DNA of 64,000 nucleotides from Clostridiaceae bacterium (lineage in GTDB: Bacteria > Bacillota > Clostridia > Saccharofermentanales > DTU023): the NCBI GenBank assembly GCA_012838795.1, contig DUOO01000016.1:1-64000 (forward strand), read 5' to 3'. Position 1 is the stretch's first letter. Each line of letters starts with the position of its first letter. Below, in pieces: positions 55,687-64,000 of the stretch. The translations under genes and the position numbers were made by a program. A model generated the notes under the pieces. The model was not told the DNA's origin. It was given only the letters and a program-made list of their open reading frames with translations, and ran no database searches.

Positions 55687-55878
55687 TATGCTATTTCTTA
55701 ATTGTTTTAATATTAAAATATAGATATAATTTGTTTAGAATCATTAACATACTTTTGAAATTTTAACTTGATAAAAATGTAGAGTTTGAGACAAGGTAAT
55801 AATAAGTTCAAGTTAAATAAATTTCAGCTTAACCGACAACATGAGTTAAAGAGTTGTTTGGCTTTTTAGGAGATGAAT

Positions 55879-56820
55879 ATGGAAAATATGGTAATATGCA
55901 GCAAATGTAATAATTTGATTGAGAGTACACAAAAATTTTGCAGATATTGCGGACAACCTGTTCAGCAAGAAACAAACCAAAACATTAATCAGAATCAAAA
56001 CCAAAATTTAAATCAGAATCAATATCAATTTCAATATCAGAACCAGTATCCAAGCCAAAATCAACAATATGGCCCATATGGTCAATATGCTCAATCCGGC
56101 TCATTTCCTCAGGGATACGGTACATCCGGGACTCAGGCTCCGCCCCAAGCTTTTGGTCAAACTCAAACTTATAATAATCCTCAATTGTATCAGCAGGCAT
56201 ACGGTAATCAGGTTCCTGTATATTATGATAATCGACAATATCCGTCGCAACAACCTGTAACTTCTGCATGGGGAGATAATCAAGTTAAGAAAAAATCGAA
56301 TAAAAAAGCAATCGGCATTGTAAGTACTATAGCTGTTATTGCTGTGTTAGCTGTGGTGTTCTTTGTCTTTATCCTTCCTAATCTCGGTAGATCACCGGAG
56401 AAAACTGCAGAGCAAATGAAAAAAGCAATTATGACCGGAGATGAAGAATTAGCACGGGATTGTTTTGATGATGCTACTTTACAGATGTTTTCAGGATCTA
56501 TTTTAGGATCAATGGATATTGACATGGATTATATGGAGTCGATGGCTCAGGGGCTCGATTTGGACAAATATATAAAGATTAAATTTGATGTGTTGCAAGT
56601 TTATGATTCTGGACTTCCGAAAGATCAGTGTGTAGTTGTTGTAGAGTTTGGTTTAGCATTTGAAAATATGCCGCAGGAATTACAGTATTTAGTAGATTTG
56701 TCAGGTGGAAGTCATACGGAAAAACAGGCTGTGGCAATGATTAAAGATGGCTCGAAATGGAAATTCAGCTATCCTCTAACCGAACAATTATCTGATTATA
56801 TTGACATGATAAATGAATGA
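55879..56820 (+). CDS. Zinc-ribbon/QN-rich/single-helix membrane protein, copy 1
   Basis: A 313-residue protein. A zinc ribbon (CSKCNN ... FCRYCGQ) covers residues about 5-30; then a prion-like stretch of about 95 residues rich in Gln, Asn, Tyr, Gly, Pro and Ser; a Lys-rich stop (KKKSNKK); one helix (about residues 142-165); and an outer domain starting SPEKTAEQMKKAI and ending KWKFSYPLTEQLSDYIDMIN, which looks like a small NTF2-like or lumazine-binding-like fold (inference). ATG 55879 is six bases after AGGAG; the ATG at 55873 directly touches the ribosome site. Two paralogues follow in tandem. Confidence 0.8.
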   Translation: MENMVICSKCNNLIESTQKFCRYCGQPVQQETNQNINQNQNQNLNQNQYQFQYQNQYPSQNQQYGPYGQYAQSGSFPQGYGTSGTQAPPQAFGQTQTYNNPQLYQQAYGNQVPVYYDNRQYPSQQPVTSAWGDNQVKKKSNKKAIGIVSTIAVIAVLAVVFFVFILPNLGRSPEKTAEQMKKAIMTGDEELARDCFDDATLQMFSGSILGSMDIDMDYMESMAQGLDLDKYIKIKFDVLQVYDSGLPKDQCVVVVEFGLAFENMPQELQYLVDLSGGSHTEKQAVAMIKDGSKWKFSYPLTEQLSDYIDMINE

Positions 56821-57832
56821 TTGAGTAATTAACGGTATTGGGATGGATATTTTCTTGACCTGAATCCGCAGGAAATATTTAATGACATTCAACTCCTAAT
56901 TGTTAATATATATGAGGCAAGTATGACAAATGAGATAATATGCAGCAGATGTAATAATCCGATAGAGAGTACGCTAAGATTTTGCAAATATTGCGGGCAA
57001 CCTGTTCAACAAGAACTGAATCAGAGTCAAAATCAATATCCAGGTAAAAACCGGTCAAATCCTCAACCGCATTATCAGTTTAAATATGGTACTCCGGTTT
57101 CTGTAAATCATCCTGATCAGCAACATGCAGGTCAATATCTGATACGACAGCCCATGAATTTAGGTGGAGAATCTTCATTGGGTGATAATCACAGTAAGAA
57201 AAAATCAAATAAAAAGAAGATTATCATCATAAGTACCGTAACAGCAGTTGTTGTGTTTGCAGTAGTTTTTTTCGTTTTTATTCTGCCTGGTCTGGTCAGA
57301 TCACCGGAGAAAACTGCGGAACAATTAAAAAATGCCATACTAACCGGGGATATGGAATCAGTGTATGATTGTTATGATGCTGCCAGTTTGCCGGAACTAT
57401 ATGTCGGACTTGCGGATTATATGGAAAATCCTTCTAAATATAAATACACGTATGTTGATATTATAGTACTACAAGTCTATGATACGGGACTTTCGAAAAA
57501 TCAATGTATAGTTACGTTGGACTTATATCTTTCGTCTGATGAAATTCGTGAATTGGAAAAATTTCAACAATTTATAAACTTAGAAGAGAATATGACTATA
57601 AGTAACGGCATTTTAAAAACGAGAGAACACCTGGCGATGGTAAAAGAAGGTAATAAATGGAAATTCAGCATTCCTTTGACCGAACGATTATCTGATTATA
57701 TAGATATGTTAAATTGATGATTACGTAATAAATGGTATAGGGATGGTGATTTTCTTGGTAACATGTTCTGGAAATAATTATTACATTCAATTCAAATTGT
57801 TTGAAGCACAAATAAATATCTAGGAGGCTAGT
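56821..57832 (+). repeat. Tandem duplication unit including the intergenic segments
   Basis: The segments after copy 1 (from about 56821) and after copy 2 (from about 57718) are related: both begin with a GTAAT(T/A)AA(C/T)GGTAT sequence, followed by GGGATGG and TTTTCTTG. Thus the duplicated unit carried the upstream region with the gene. A stretch of 43 bases is identical between copy 2 (56998-57040) and copy 3 (57908-57950). Confidence 0.7.
56923..57717 (+). CDS. Zinc-ribbon/QN-rich/single-helix membrane protein, copy 2
   Basis: A 264-residue paralogue of the previous gene. It has the zinc ribbon CSRCNN ... FCKYCGQ, a shorter linker (about 65 residues) that is Gln/Asn/Pro-rich with more His, a KKKSNKKK stop, one helix (about residues 100-120), and the outer domain from SPEKTAEQLKNAI to KWKFSIPLTERLSDYIDML. 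It has ribosome site GAGG (GAGGCAAGT). The first 42 codons are almost identical to copy 3 while the C-terminal halves differ, suggesting recent exchange. Confidence 0.8.
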   Translation: MTNEIICSRCNNPIESTLRFCKYCGQPVQQELNQSQNQYPGKNRSNPQPHYQFKYGTPVSVNHPDQQHAGQYLIRQPMNLGGESSLGDNHSKKKSNKKKIIIISTVTAVVVFAVVFFVFILPGLVRSPEKTAEQLKNAILTGDMESVYDCYDAASLPELYVGLADYMENPSKYKYTYVDIIVLQVYDTGLSKNQCIVTLDLYLSSDEIRELEKFQQFINLEENMTISNGILKTREHLAMVKEGNKWKFSIPLTERLSDYIDMLN

Positions 57833-58681
57833 ATGGAAAATATGGTAATATGCAGCAGATGTAATAATTCGATAGACGGTACGAAAAAGTTTTGTAAATA
57901 TTGCGGACAACCTGTTCAACAAGAACTGAATCAGAGTCAAAATCAATATCATGAACAAAGTCAATCCTACGATCAATCCCGGTCATATCCTCAAATACAC
58001 GATGCAACCGGTACTAAAAATTATAGTGAATCACAGCCGCATCAACAGAAATATGGATATCCGGAACAGGCGAATTATTACAAACAACAATATATGAGTC
58101 AATACCCGGCACAACAACCCGATAATTCTGCAATGATAGGATATCAAGGCAAGAAAAAGACTAATAAAAAAGTAATAGGTATTGCGAGTGCTGTGGCGAT
58201 ATTTGTATTGTTGGCTGTAGTTTTATTTGTGTTTGTACTCCCGGGAAGATCACCGCAAAAAACTGCAAAACAATTAGAAAAAGCAGTATTGAACGGAGAT
58301 GAGATGTTAGCTCGTGATTGTTTTGATGCTGCTTCTTTATATAGAATGGGCTCTGTTTTAAGTTATATGGATTTAGATATTAAAGATTTAGTAACAATGG
58401 TTCCGGGACTTGATATAAAAAAATATTTGCAAGTGGATTTTGATATTTTACAAGTTTATGATGCGGGACTTCCGAAGGAACAATGTGTGGTTGTTTTGTC
58501 TGTTAGTGCTTCATTGATAAACATTCCGCCTGAATTACAATTTTTTGTTGATCCGGCAAATTCAAGTTTTATGGAAACAGATGTTATAGCTATGATCAAA
58601 GAAGGTTCCAAATGGAAATTCAGCCTTCCGCTGACCGAACAATTATCTGATTATATTGATCGACTTAATATTCCTTATTAA
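57833..58681 (+). CDS. Zinc-ribbon/QN-rich/single-helix membrane protein, copy 3
   Basis: A 282-residue paralogue. It has the zinc ribbon CSRCNN ... FCKYCGQ, a linker of about 75 residues rich in Gln, Ser, Tyr and Asn, the stop KKKTNKK, a helix (about residues 118-138), and an outer domain from SPQKTAKQLEKAV to KWKFSLPLTEQLSDYIDRL. It is closer to copy 1 in the outer domain (DLDIKD..., DILQVYDAGLPKEQCVVVLSV) and to copy 2 at the N terminus. It has ribosome site AGGAGG. Confidence 0.8.
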   Translation: MENMVICSRCNNSIDGTKKFCKYCGQPVQQELNQSQNQYHEQSQSYDQSRSYPQIHDATGTKNYSESQPHQQKYGYPEQANYYKQQYMSQYPAQQPDNSAMIGYQGKKKTNKKVIGIASAVAIFVLLAVVLFVFVLPGRSPQKTAKQLEKAVLNGDEMLARDCFDAASLYRMGSVLSYMDLDIKDLVTMVPGLDIKKYLQVDFDILQVYDAGLPKEQCVVVLSVSASLINIPPELQFFVDPANSSFMETDVIAMIKEGSKWKFSLPLTEQLSDYIDRLNIPY

Positions 58682-58707
58682 AAATATTAAACCGAAGGAG
58701 GATTGTT

Positions 58708-59262
58708 ATGAATAAATACTATCTTGATCCAAAAACAACCGGATTACTCTTAATTGATATTCAAACCAAAATGATGCCTGCAATTTATATGCACGAATCT
58801 CTGGTTAAACCAACAAATACTCTAATTAAAACCGCTGAATTGTTTAACCTGCAGGTTTATGTAACTGAACAGTATCCGAAAGGTTTAGGACCAACCATTC
58901 CGGAACATAAAGAGGAGTTAGAAAAGATTGAAGCGAATTTTTGGGAAAAAACCAGTTTCACTGCTTGTATTCCGGAAATTATGGATAAACTTAAAGCGGA
59001 TGGAATAAATACTTTGATTATTGCCGGTGCCGAGACTCATGTTTGTGTTTACCAAACGACACGGGATCTTCTGCAAATGGGATATAACGTTTATTTGGCA
59101 GAAGACGCCTTAGGTTCACGTGATCCTGAAAACAAGAAGAATGCTCTCGATTTAATGTCAAATATGGGTGCAGTTATTTCCAATAGTGAAACGATTGCCT
59201 TTGATTTATTAAAAGATGCCAAAGCTCCGCAGTTTAAGGCGATTTCCAATGCAGTGAAATAG
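58708..59262 (+). CDS. Isochorismatase-family cysteine hydrolase
   Basis: A 184-residue hydrolase of the isochorismatase/nicotinamidase superfamily. The catalytic Asp is in LLIDIQTKMM, and the nucleophile Cys is in AGAETHVCVYQTTRDL; the Lys is probably K72 region (EKTSF). The family hydrolyses amides or vinyl ethers of small molecules; the YcaC-like subtype is suggested by length and the TEQYPKGLG segment, but the substrate is unknown. It has ribosome site GAAGGAGG and follows the triplet by 27 bases. Confidence 0.85.
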   Translation: MNKYYLDPKTTGLLLIDIQTKMMPAIYMHESLVKPTNTLIKTAELFNLQVYVTEQYPKGLGPTIPEHKEELEKIEANFWEKTSFTACIPEIMDKLKADGINTLIIAGAETHVCVYQTTRDLLQMGYNVYLAEDALGSRDPENKKNALDLMSNMGAVISNSETIAFDLLKDAKAPQFKAISNAVK

Positions 59263-59272
59263 GAGTGAAAGA

Positions 59273-59395
59273 ATGTTTTGTATTCCTTGCACAGGTGAAA
59301 CAACATATACCTGGTTAATTATTGTTCTGATAATATTATTAATTTTAGTAGTTGCTTTCAGACTGTTTCTGACCAAAAAAAACAAAAACAAATAA
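59273..59395 (+). CDS. 40-residue single-helix membrane peptide
   Basis: An ATG eight bases after AGGAG, 10 bases after the hydrolase stop, opens a 40-codon frame. It encodes a short N terminus with two Cys (MFCIPC), a strong hydrophobic helix (WLIIVLIILLILVVAF) and a basic tail (KKNKNK). The ribosome site, coupling distance and clean type of membrane peptide support it. Its function is unknown; it could assist a membrane partner. Confidence 0.65.
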   Translation: MFCIPCTGETTYTWLIIVLIILLILVVAFRLFLTKKNKNK

Positions 59396-59499
59396 GAATA
59401 CTATTAAATAAAATTCAAAATAATAATAACAAAGTGACAGAAAATTTTGCGAGGGCGAAATTCTGAGCAGATTTGTTTTTGGATTATTATACTTAATCC

Positions 59500-59967
59500 T
59501 TATGAACCGGTGATTTTGCCCGGATCAAAATTTTCTAAATCCTGAATTTTTTCTTTGTTGAAGTTAAAGAATTTTTCAGAGGATGCTTTTGGACAATTGA
59601 GAGCACAATTAATTGTGTGTAATCTTAATCTTTCCATGGTTTCTTCACTTATATGATATTCCAAACGACAGGCATCGTCATAAGCTGTTTCCTCACTGAC
59701 ACCCATTGCCATAAAGTATTCTGCTAAGAACATATGTCTTTCATATATGTTCTTGGCAAGTTTTTGACCTGACTCAGTTAGAATTAAATTCCCGCTATCG
59801 GAGAATTCAAGGTAGCCGTCATCTGCCAGGAGATGTACCGCCCTGCTGACGGAAGGTTTGGAAAATCCCATTGCATTGGCTAAATCTACCGAGCGCACAA
59901 ATCCTTGTTTTTGTTGCAGGATGTAAATATTTTCCAAATAGTTTTGACCAGACTCCAGTAAACCCAT
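59500..59967 (-). CDS. DtxR/MntR-family metal-dependent transcriptional regulator
   Basis: A 155-residue repressor. The winged helix-turn-helix (SVDLANAMGFSKPSVSRAV) is followed by a dimerisation/metal domain with ERHMFLAEYF (H78) and DDACRLEYHISEE (C100, E103). DtxR-type Cys102 and Glu105 are thus present, but the usual His106 is Tyr104, followed by His105, and the N-terminal ligand position is Asn9. No SH3 domain is present. ATG 59967 follows AAGGAGA; the frame extension to 60048 has no family match. It is likely to act on the operator before feoA (45638-45651). Confidence 0.88.
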   Translation of the reverse strand: MGLLESGQNYLENIYILQQKQGFVRSVDLANAMGFSKPSVSRAVHLLADDGYLEFSDSGNLILTESGQKLAKNIYERHMFLAEYFMAMGVSEETAYDDACRLEYHISEETMERLRLHTINCALNCPKASSEKFFNFNKEKIQDLENFDPGKITGS

Positions 59968-60156
59968 GTTCAATCTCCTTTTCATATAATCATTTGAAAA
60001 AATTACTGATACAAATACGTACAATCTAATATAAAAACACACAATCAAACAATAAAGTATTATACTTATTATTAAATAAATATTAGCATAATAATCTATT
60101 TTATTACAGTTTTTCAGATATATATATCAAACGAGATATATAGTGAACATAGTTTT

Positions 60157-60184
60157 TTGCTTAGAAAGATTCCTGATGTATAAT
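60157..60184 (+). promoter_or_regulatory. Probable hisS promoter
   Basis: TTGCTT (60157-60162) and TATAAT (60179-60184) are 16 bases apart. A TATATATC/GATATATA inverted repeat (60121-60128, 60135-60142) lies just upstream. The 298-base region 59968-60265 shows no T-box, although hisS leaders often have one. Confidence 0.5.
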
Positions 60185-60265
60185 ATAATACTGCTGAAAT
60201 AGATATAATGCTTTCTGAAGCGGATTAAAGAAATGCCGAAGCGGAGAAATTGAGAGGATAGCCAT

Positions 60266-61519
60266 ATGACAATTAAAGCACCGAAGGGAACACGAGATAT
60301 ACTGCCCGCAGAAACACCTGCTTGGCAATATGTTGAACAAAAATTTAGTTCAGTGTGTGCTCGTTTTAATTTTCAAGAGATTAGAATACCGACTTTTGAA
60401 CAGACGGAATTGTTCCAAAGAGGAGTTGGTGATACGACGGATATAGTGCAAAAAGAGATGTATACATTTAATGATAAAGGTGGCAGAAGTATGACTTTAA
60501 GGCCGGAAGGTACTGCAGGAGTTGTCAGGGCATACTTAGAGAACGGCCTGGGTTCGGAACCATCTCCTCAGAAGTTATACTATATTCTGAATAATTTTCG
60601 TTATGAAAAAATGGGAAAAGGTCGTTACCGTGAATTTAATCAAATGGGATGTGAACTTTTCGGTTCAGCAGAATCAACGGCTGATGCAGAAGTTATTAGT
60701 TTATTGTTTTTATTTTTTCGCGAATTAGGTTTACAAGAAATTAATTTAAAAATCAACAGTATCGGTTGTCCGCAGTGTCGACCTGCATATTTAGAATTAC
60801 TCAAAGATTATCTCAGACCTCACCTGAATGGCTTATGTGATAATTGTCAAGATAGATTTGAACGTAATCCGATGCGAATTTTAGATTGTAAGGACGATGC
60901 GGAAAATGATATTGTGAAAAATACACCTTTACAGATTGATCATCTATGTAAAGATTGCCAAGAGCATTTCTCGGATTTGTGTACCGAATTGAATAACTTA
61001 GGCTTTGCATACGAAATAGACGGTCATATTGTACGCGGTTTAGATTATTATACGCGAACAGTTTTTGAATTTGTTTCAGATAATGTAGGTACACAAGGTA
61101 CAATTTGCGGCGGTGGCAGATATGACGGTTTGATTGAAGAATTGGGCGGACAAGCAACTCCGGCAGTTGGTTTTGCTTTAGGTGTTGAGAGATTATTGAT
61201 GGAAATTAACAGTCAGCATGTGAAGTTGCCCTCAATAACAGGTCCTGATATTTATATTGTATCTTTTCCTGAGACAGTTCATCAGGCAGCCAAGATTTGT
61301 TTTGATTTGCGCAATTCAAACATTACAGCAGAAAATAATATAACTGCTCGTAGTTTTAGAGCGCAAATGAAATATGCGGATCGAATCGGAGCAAAATATA
61401 TTGTTGTTTTAGGTGAAGATGAATTAAAATCTAAAACAGTGAAACTGAAACGAATGTCCGACGGTTATGAAGTTGAGCTGGGATTGGCTGATCTGACTAA
61501 TTATATCAAAGGGAATTAA
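60266..61519 (+). CDS. hisS: Histidyl-tRNA synthetase HisS
   Basis: A 417-residue class II synthetase. It has KGTRDILP at the start, motif 2 region TLRPEGTAGVVRAYLENG, YREFNQMGCELFG, the His-specific RGLDYYTRTVFEFV and motif 3 region GGGRYDGLIEELGG, with the anticodon-binding domain after about residue 325. ATG 60266 follows GAGAGGA. The gene is followed by aspS after 100 bases, a common Gram-positive order. Confidence 0.96.
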   Translation: MTIKAPKGTRDILPAETPAWQYVEQKFSSVCARFNFQEIRIPTFEQTELFQRGVGDTTDIVQKEMYTFNDKGGRSMTLRPEGTAGVVRAYLENGLGSEPSPQKLYYILNNFRYEKMGKGRYREFNQMGCELFGSAESTADAEVISLLFLFFRELGLQEINLKINSIGCPQCRPAYLELLKDYLRPHLNGLCDNCQDRFERNPMRILDCKDDAENDIVKNTPLQIDHLCKDCQEHFSDLCTELNNLGFAYEIDGHIVRGLDYYTRTVFEFVSDNVGTQGTICGGGRYDGLIEELGGQATPAVGFALGVERLLMEINSQHVKLPSITGPDIYIVSFPETVHQAAKICFDLRNSNITAENNITARSFRAQMKYADRIGAKYIVVLGEDELKSKTVKLKRMSDGYEVELGLADLTNYIKGN

Positions 61520-61619
61520 TTTGTTCTTTGAAACATGATTTTTAACGCAAGGACAAAGAATAACGAAAATCGTCGAAGAGTGAATAACAAATATTTTAAT
61601 TTTACAGAGGATAATACAA

Positions 61620-63389
61620 ATGAATACAATTAAAGGTATGAAACGCAGTTGCTTAGTTGCAGAATTTACACCTGAACAACAAGGTTCAGAATTAACGTTA
61701 ATGGGATGGTGCCACAGACAAAGGGACATTGGTAACCTGGTGTTTATAACTCTGCGCGATCGAAGCGGTGAGTTGCAACTTGTGATTGATGATCGAAGTC
61801 CGGCGGGAATTCTGGATATTGCTCGTCAGGTGAGAAGTGAATTTGTTTTGGCTTGCAGAGGAACTTTACGCAAAAGACAAGATATAAATCCGGATATGCC
61901 GACCGGTGAATGGGAATTACATGTTCAGGAATTGAGAATTCTATCCAAAGCGAAAACACCGCCTTTTTATATTGAGGAGAATATCGATACGGGAGAAGCT
62001 TTAAGGCTTGAGTATCGTTATCTGGATTTACGCAGACCGGATCTGCAGAGAAAAATTATTAAAAGGCACCAGATTACTAAATGGACACGTGATTTTTTTG
62101 AGCAACAAGGTTTTATCGAGATAGAAACTCCGATGTTGATTAAGAGCACACCTGAAGGAGCCAGAGATTATTTAGTACCTTCAAGAGTCTTTCCCGGTAA
62201 GTTTTTCGCTTTGCCGCAATCACCGCAGCTTTATAAGCAATTGTTAATGCTCAGTGGCTATGATCGATATATGCAAATAGCCAAATGTTTCAGAGATGAA
62301 GACCTGCGTGCTGACAGACAACCGGAGTTTACCCAAATTGACTTGGAAATGTCATTTGTCCAAGCTGAAGATGTTATGGAAATTATTGAAAAGTATTTGG
62401 TTTATTTATGGGATAAAAGCGAGAACTGCCAAATAGAATTACCGATACCGCGTCTGACGTATACTGAAGCTTTAAGAAGATTCGGTTTGGATAATCCCGA
62501 TCTGCGATTTGGAATGGAATTACATGATGTTTCGAAATTGGCATCCCTGACTGATTTCAGAGTGTTTAGCGGAGCGATCGAAGCAGGCGGTTCCGTACAA
62601 TTAATAGTTGTACCGCAAGGTTCCGGCATGACTCGTCGGGAAATTGACAGCTTGACCGATTATGTAAAAGATTATCGGGCAAAAGGTTTGGCTTGGTTGG
62701 CCTTGGAAAAAGAACCGCGTGGTTCTTTCTTGAAATTTGTCGACAAGACATGGATTGAACAAGTCAAAACACAAGTTTCGGCAGAAACGGGAGACTTGCT
62801 GTTATTTGTTGCTGATCAAACTAACGTAGTATATGATGCTTTAGGTCATTTGCGTGAAGAAGTTGCTGACAGATTGAATTTGATTGATCAAAACAAATGG
62901 AGTTTTGTGTGGATTACAGAATTTCCGATGTTTGAATATAATGAGGATGAAGATCGTTACGTCGCAGTACATCATCCTTTCACTTCTCCGATGGATGAAG
63001 ATTTACATTTGTTGGAAACAAATCCTGAACAATGTCGTGCGAAAGCATATGATATTGTACTTAACGGCAATGAAATCGGCGGCGGAAGTATCAGAATTCA
63101 TGATGAGAATTTACAAAATAAAGTTTTTGATTTGCTCGGTTTATCCAAAGAAGAGAGTTCCGATCGTTTCGGTTTTTTATTGAAAGCTTTTCAATACGGT
63201 GTCCCGCCGCATGGAGGTTTGGCTTTCGGCCTGGATCGCTTGGTTATGTTATTGACCGGCAGTACCAGTATTCGTGATGTTATAGCATTTCCCAAAGTTC
63301 AAAACTCATCTTGCCTGATGAGTAATGCTCCTAGTTCGGTTGCAGGAGATCAATTGGCGGAATTGGGAATTGAATTGACCGATTCATAA
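61620..63389 (+). CDS. aspS: Aspartyl-tRNA synthetase AspS
   Basis: A 589-residue bacterial-type class IIb synthetase. It has the N-terminal OB-fold (RQRDIGNLVFITLRDRSG), motif 1/2 region with GARDYLVPSR and FRDEDLRADRQPEFTQID, a GAD insertion domain (about residues 300-415), and motif 3 GLAFGLDRLVMLL. The position equivalent to the discriminating/non-discriminating switch holds Ile (DIG), so tRNA-Asn mischarging is not decided. It has ribosome site GAGG. Confidence 0.95.
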   Translation: MNTIKGMKRSCLVAEFTPEQQGSELTLMGWCHRQRDIGNLVFITLRDRSGELQLVIDDRSPAGILDIARQVRSEFVLACRGTLRKRQDINPDMPTGEWELHVQELRILSKAKTPPFYIEENIDTGEALRLEYRYLDLRRPDLQRKIIKRHQITKWTRDFFEQQGFIEIETPMLIKSTPEGARDYLVPSRVFPGKFFALPQSPQLYKQLLMLSGYDRYMQIAKCFRDEDLRADRQPEFTQIDLEMSFVQAEDVMEIIEKYLVYLWDKSENCQIELPIPRLTYTEALRRFGLDNPDLRFGMELHDVSKLASLTDFRVFSGAIEAGGSVQLIVVPQGSGMTRREIDSLTDYVKDYRAKGLAWLALEKEPRGSFLKFVDKTWIEQVKTQVSAETGDLLLFVADQTNVVYDALGHLREEVADRLNLIDQNKWSFVWITEFPMFEYNEDEDRYVAVHHPFTSPMDEDLHLLETNPEQCRAKAYDIVLNGNEIGGGSIRIHDENLQNKVFDLLGLSKEESSDRFGFLLKAFQYGVPPHGGLAFGLDRLVMLLTGSTSIRDVIAFPKVQNSSCLMSNAPSSVAGDQLAELGIELTDS

Positions 63390-63417
63390 AGTATCAAATA
63401 ACATTAGGAGTTTGCTT

Positions 63418-64000
63418 GTGAGAAAAAATTCGAAAAGTGAGTATGAACAATCCGATGAGCAAAATAATGACAGATCTCGCAATAGTTCGGGCTCAGATAA
63501 ACTATTGCAGTTTTTAGATTGGCTTAAATCTTTTCTGCTTGTTATTTTGATCGGCTTGTTTATAACATTATTTGTTGTACAGCGCAATACGATTTCAGGT
63601 CCTTCGATGGAACCGACATTACATAATAAAGATCAAATTATTGTAGAAAAAATCAGCAAACATTTCAGTATCAATCGAGGCGATATTGTTACGATTGATG
63701 AAACCGATGACGAACATCCTGATAACTTATTGATAAAAAGAATTATTGGTTTACCCGGAGAAAGAATTGAGTTGAAAGACGGTAAGGTTTTTGTTAACGA
63801 TCAAATGTTGCAAGAGGATTATTTGGCTCAAGGAGTAGAAACACTGGTTGATCCGGTACGCAATGAAGAAGTTGTGACCTTAGGTGAAAATGAGTATTAT
63901 GTTTTAGGTGATAATAGACCTGTAAGTAAAGACAGCAGACGGATCGGACCCGTAAAAAAAGATCAAATTATCGGAAAGCTTTTGATCAGATTTTATCCTT
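63418..64000 (+). CDS. lepB: Signal peptidase I (LepB), 3' end cut by window
   Basis: The first 194 codons of a type I signal peptidase. A charged cytoplasmic N terminus (about 35 residues) leads to one membrane helix, then the nucleophile in SGPSMEPT, the catalytic Lys in LLIKRIIGLPGE, and YVLGDNRPVSKDSR. It starts with GTG (63418) seven bases after AGGAG and follows aspS by 28 bases, so it is probably in the same transcript. The C-terminal end is outside the window. Confidence 0.93.
   Translation, partial: MRKNSKSEYEQSDEQNNDRSRNSSGSDKLLQFLDWLKSFLLVILIGLFITLFVVQRNTISGPSMEPTLHNKDQIIVEKISKHFSINRGDIVTIDETDDEHPDNLLIKRIIGLPGERIELKDGKVFVNDQMLQEDYLAQGVETLVDPVRNEEVVTLGENEYYVLGDNRPVSKDSRRIGPVKKDQIIGKLLIRFYP

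Noticed and set aside
59968-60265. T-box or other riboswitch before hisS
   Set aside because: No TGGTAACACG-like box or GGTTGGTGC element and no terminator/antiterminator pair was found; only a promoter and a small AT inverted repeat.
1-64000. CRISPR arrays, insertion sequences, prophage genes, rRNA and tRNA genes
   Set aside because: I looked for regularly spaced repeats, transposase or integrase motifs and tRNA-like cloverleaf sequence by eye and saw none; a tRNA search program would be needed to exclude every tRNA.

Overview
The window is AT-rich Gram-positive DNA, most likely from an anaerobic member of the Clostridia. The evidence is strong AGGAGG-type ribosome sites, frequent TTG and GTG starts, a T-box leader, the hprK-murB-rapZ-whiA block, and lipoproteins and two-component systems of the low-GC Gram-positive type. 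I saw no rRNA, tRNA, CRISPR array, complete insertion sequence or prophage.

Layout. 1-3.95 kb: metabolic enzymes (cut esterase, patatin-like lipase, TIM-barrel isomerase, D-2-hydroxyacid dehydrogenase). 3.97-5.9 kb: a T-box leader with an apparent tyrosine (UAC) specifier in front of a divergent tyrosine phenol-lyase-like enzyme, the most unusual regulatory unit here. 6.4-13.5 kb: PPK2, an OmpR-type two-component system, galE, and an araM/araL-like pair. 13.6-22.9 kb: an InlB-repeat/GLUG-like lipoprotein followed by a full oligopeptide ABC importer (oppABCDF order) and a small membrane protein, then an S9 peptidase on the other strand. 25.4-29.9 kb: hprK, murB, rapZ, whiA, trmL. 30-33 kb: poorly characterised membrane and PDZ proteins, then a decaying stretch with a frameshifted SH3 protein and a heavily damaged methylaspartate ammonia-lyase remnant. 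33-38.2 kb: murJ, an unknown gene, hflX, plsC, tadA. 38.2-42.7 kb: a zinc-ribbon membrane protein and a regulator/ABC/histidine-kinase module of the peptide-antibiotic resistance type. 42.9-45.7 kb: a candidate small RNA, then feoB/feoA behind a DtxR-type operator. 45.9-54.5 kb: aromatic amino acid genes (aroF, tyrA, aroA, aroQ, aroC, aroB, pheA, aminotransferase) on the minus strand. 54.6-59.4 kb: small zinc-ribbon protein, peroxiredoxin, a frameshifted lipoprotein, a tandem triplet of zinc-ribbon/QN-rich/membrane proteins, an isochorismatase-family hydrolase and a 40-residue membrane peptide. 59.5-64 kb: a DtxR-family regulator, hisS, aspS and the start of lepB.

Connections. The DtxR-family regulator at 59.5 kb is a natural candidate to act on the operator before feoA. 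The aromatic genes would supply phenylalanine and tyrosine, yet the only tyrosine T-box seen sits on the lyase-like gene and not on them. Several unrelated loci share one design: a cytoplasmic zinc ribbon, a flexible linker, one membrane helix and an outer domain. The best candidates for undescribed biology are the T-box/lyase unit, the zinc-ribbon/prion-like triplet, and the possible small RNA with an anti-Shine-Dalgarno motif next to feoB.
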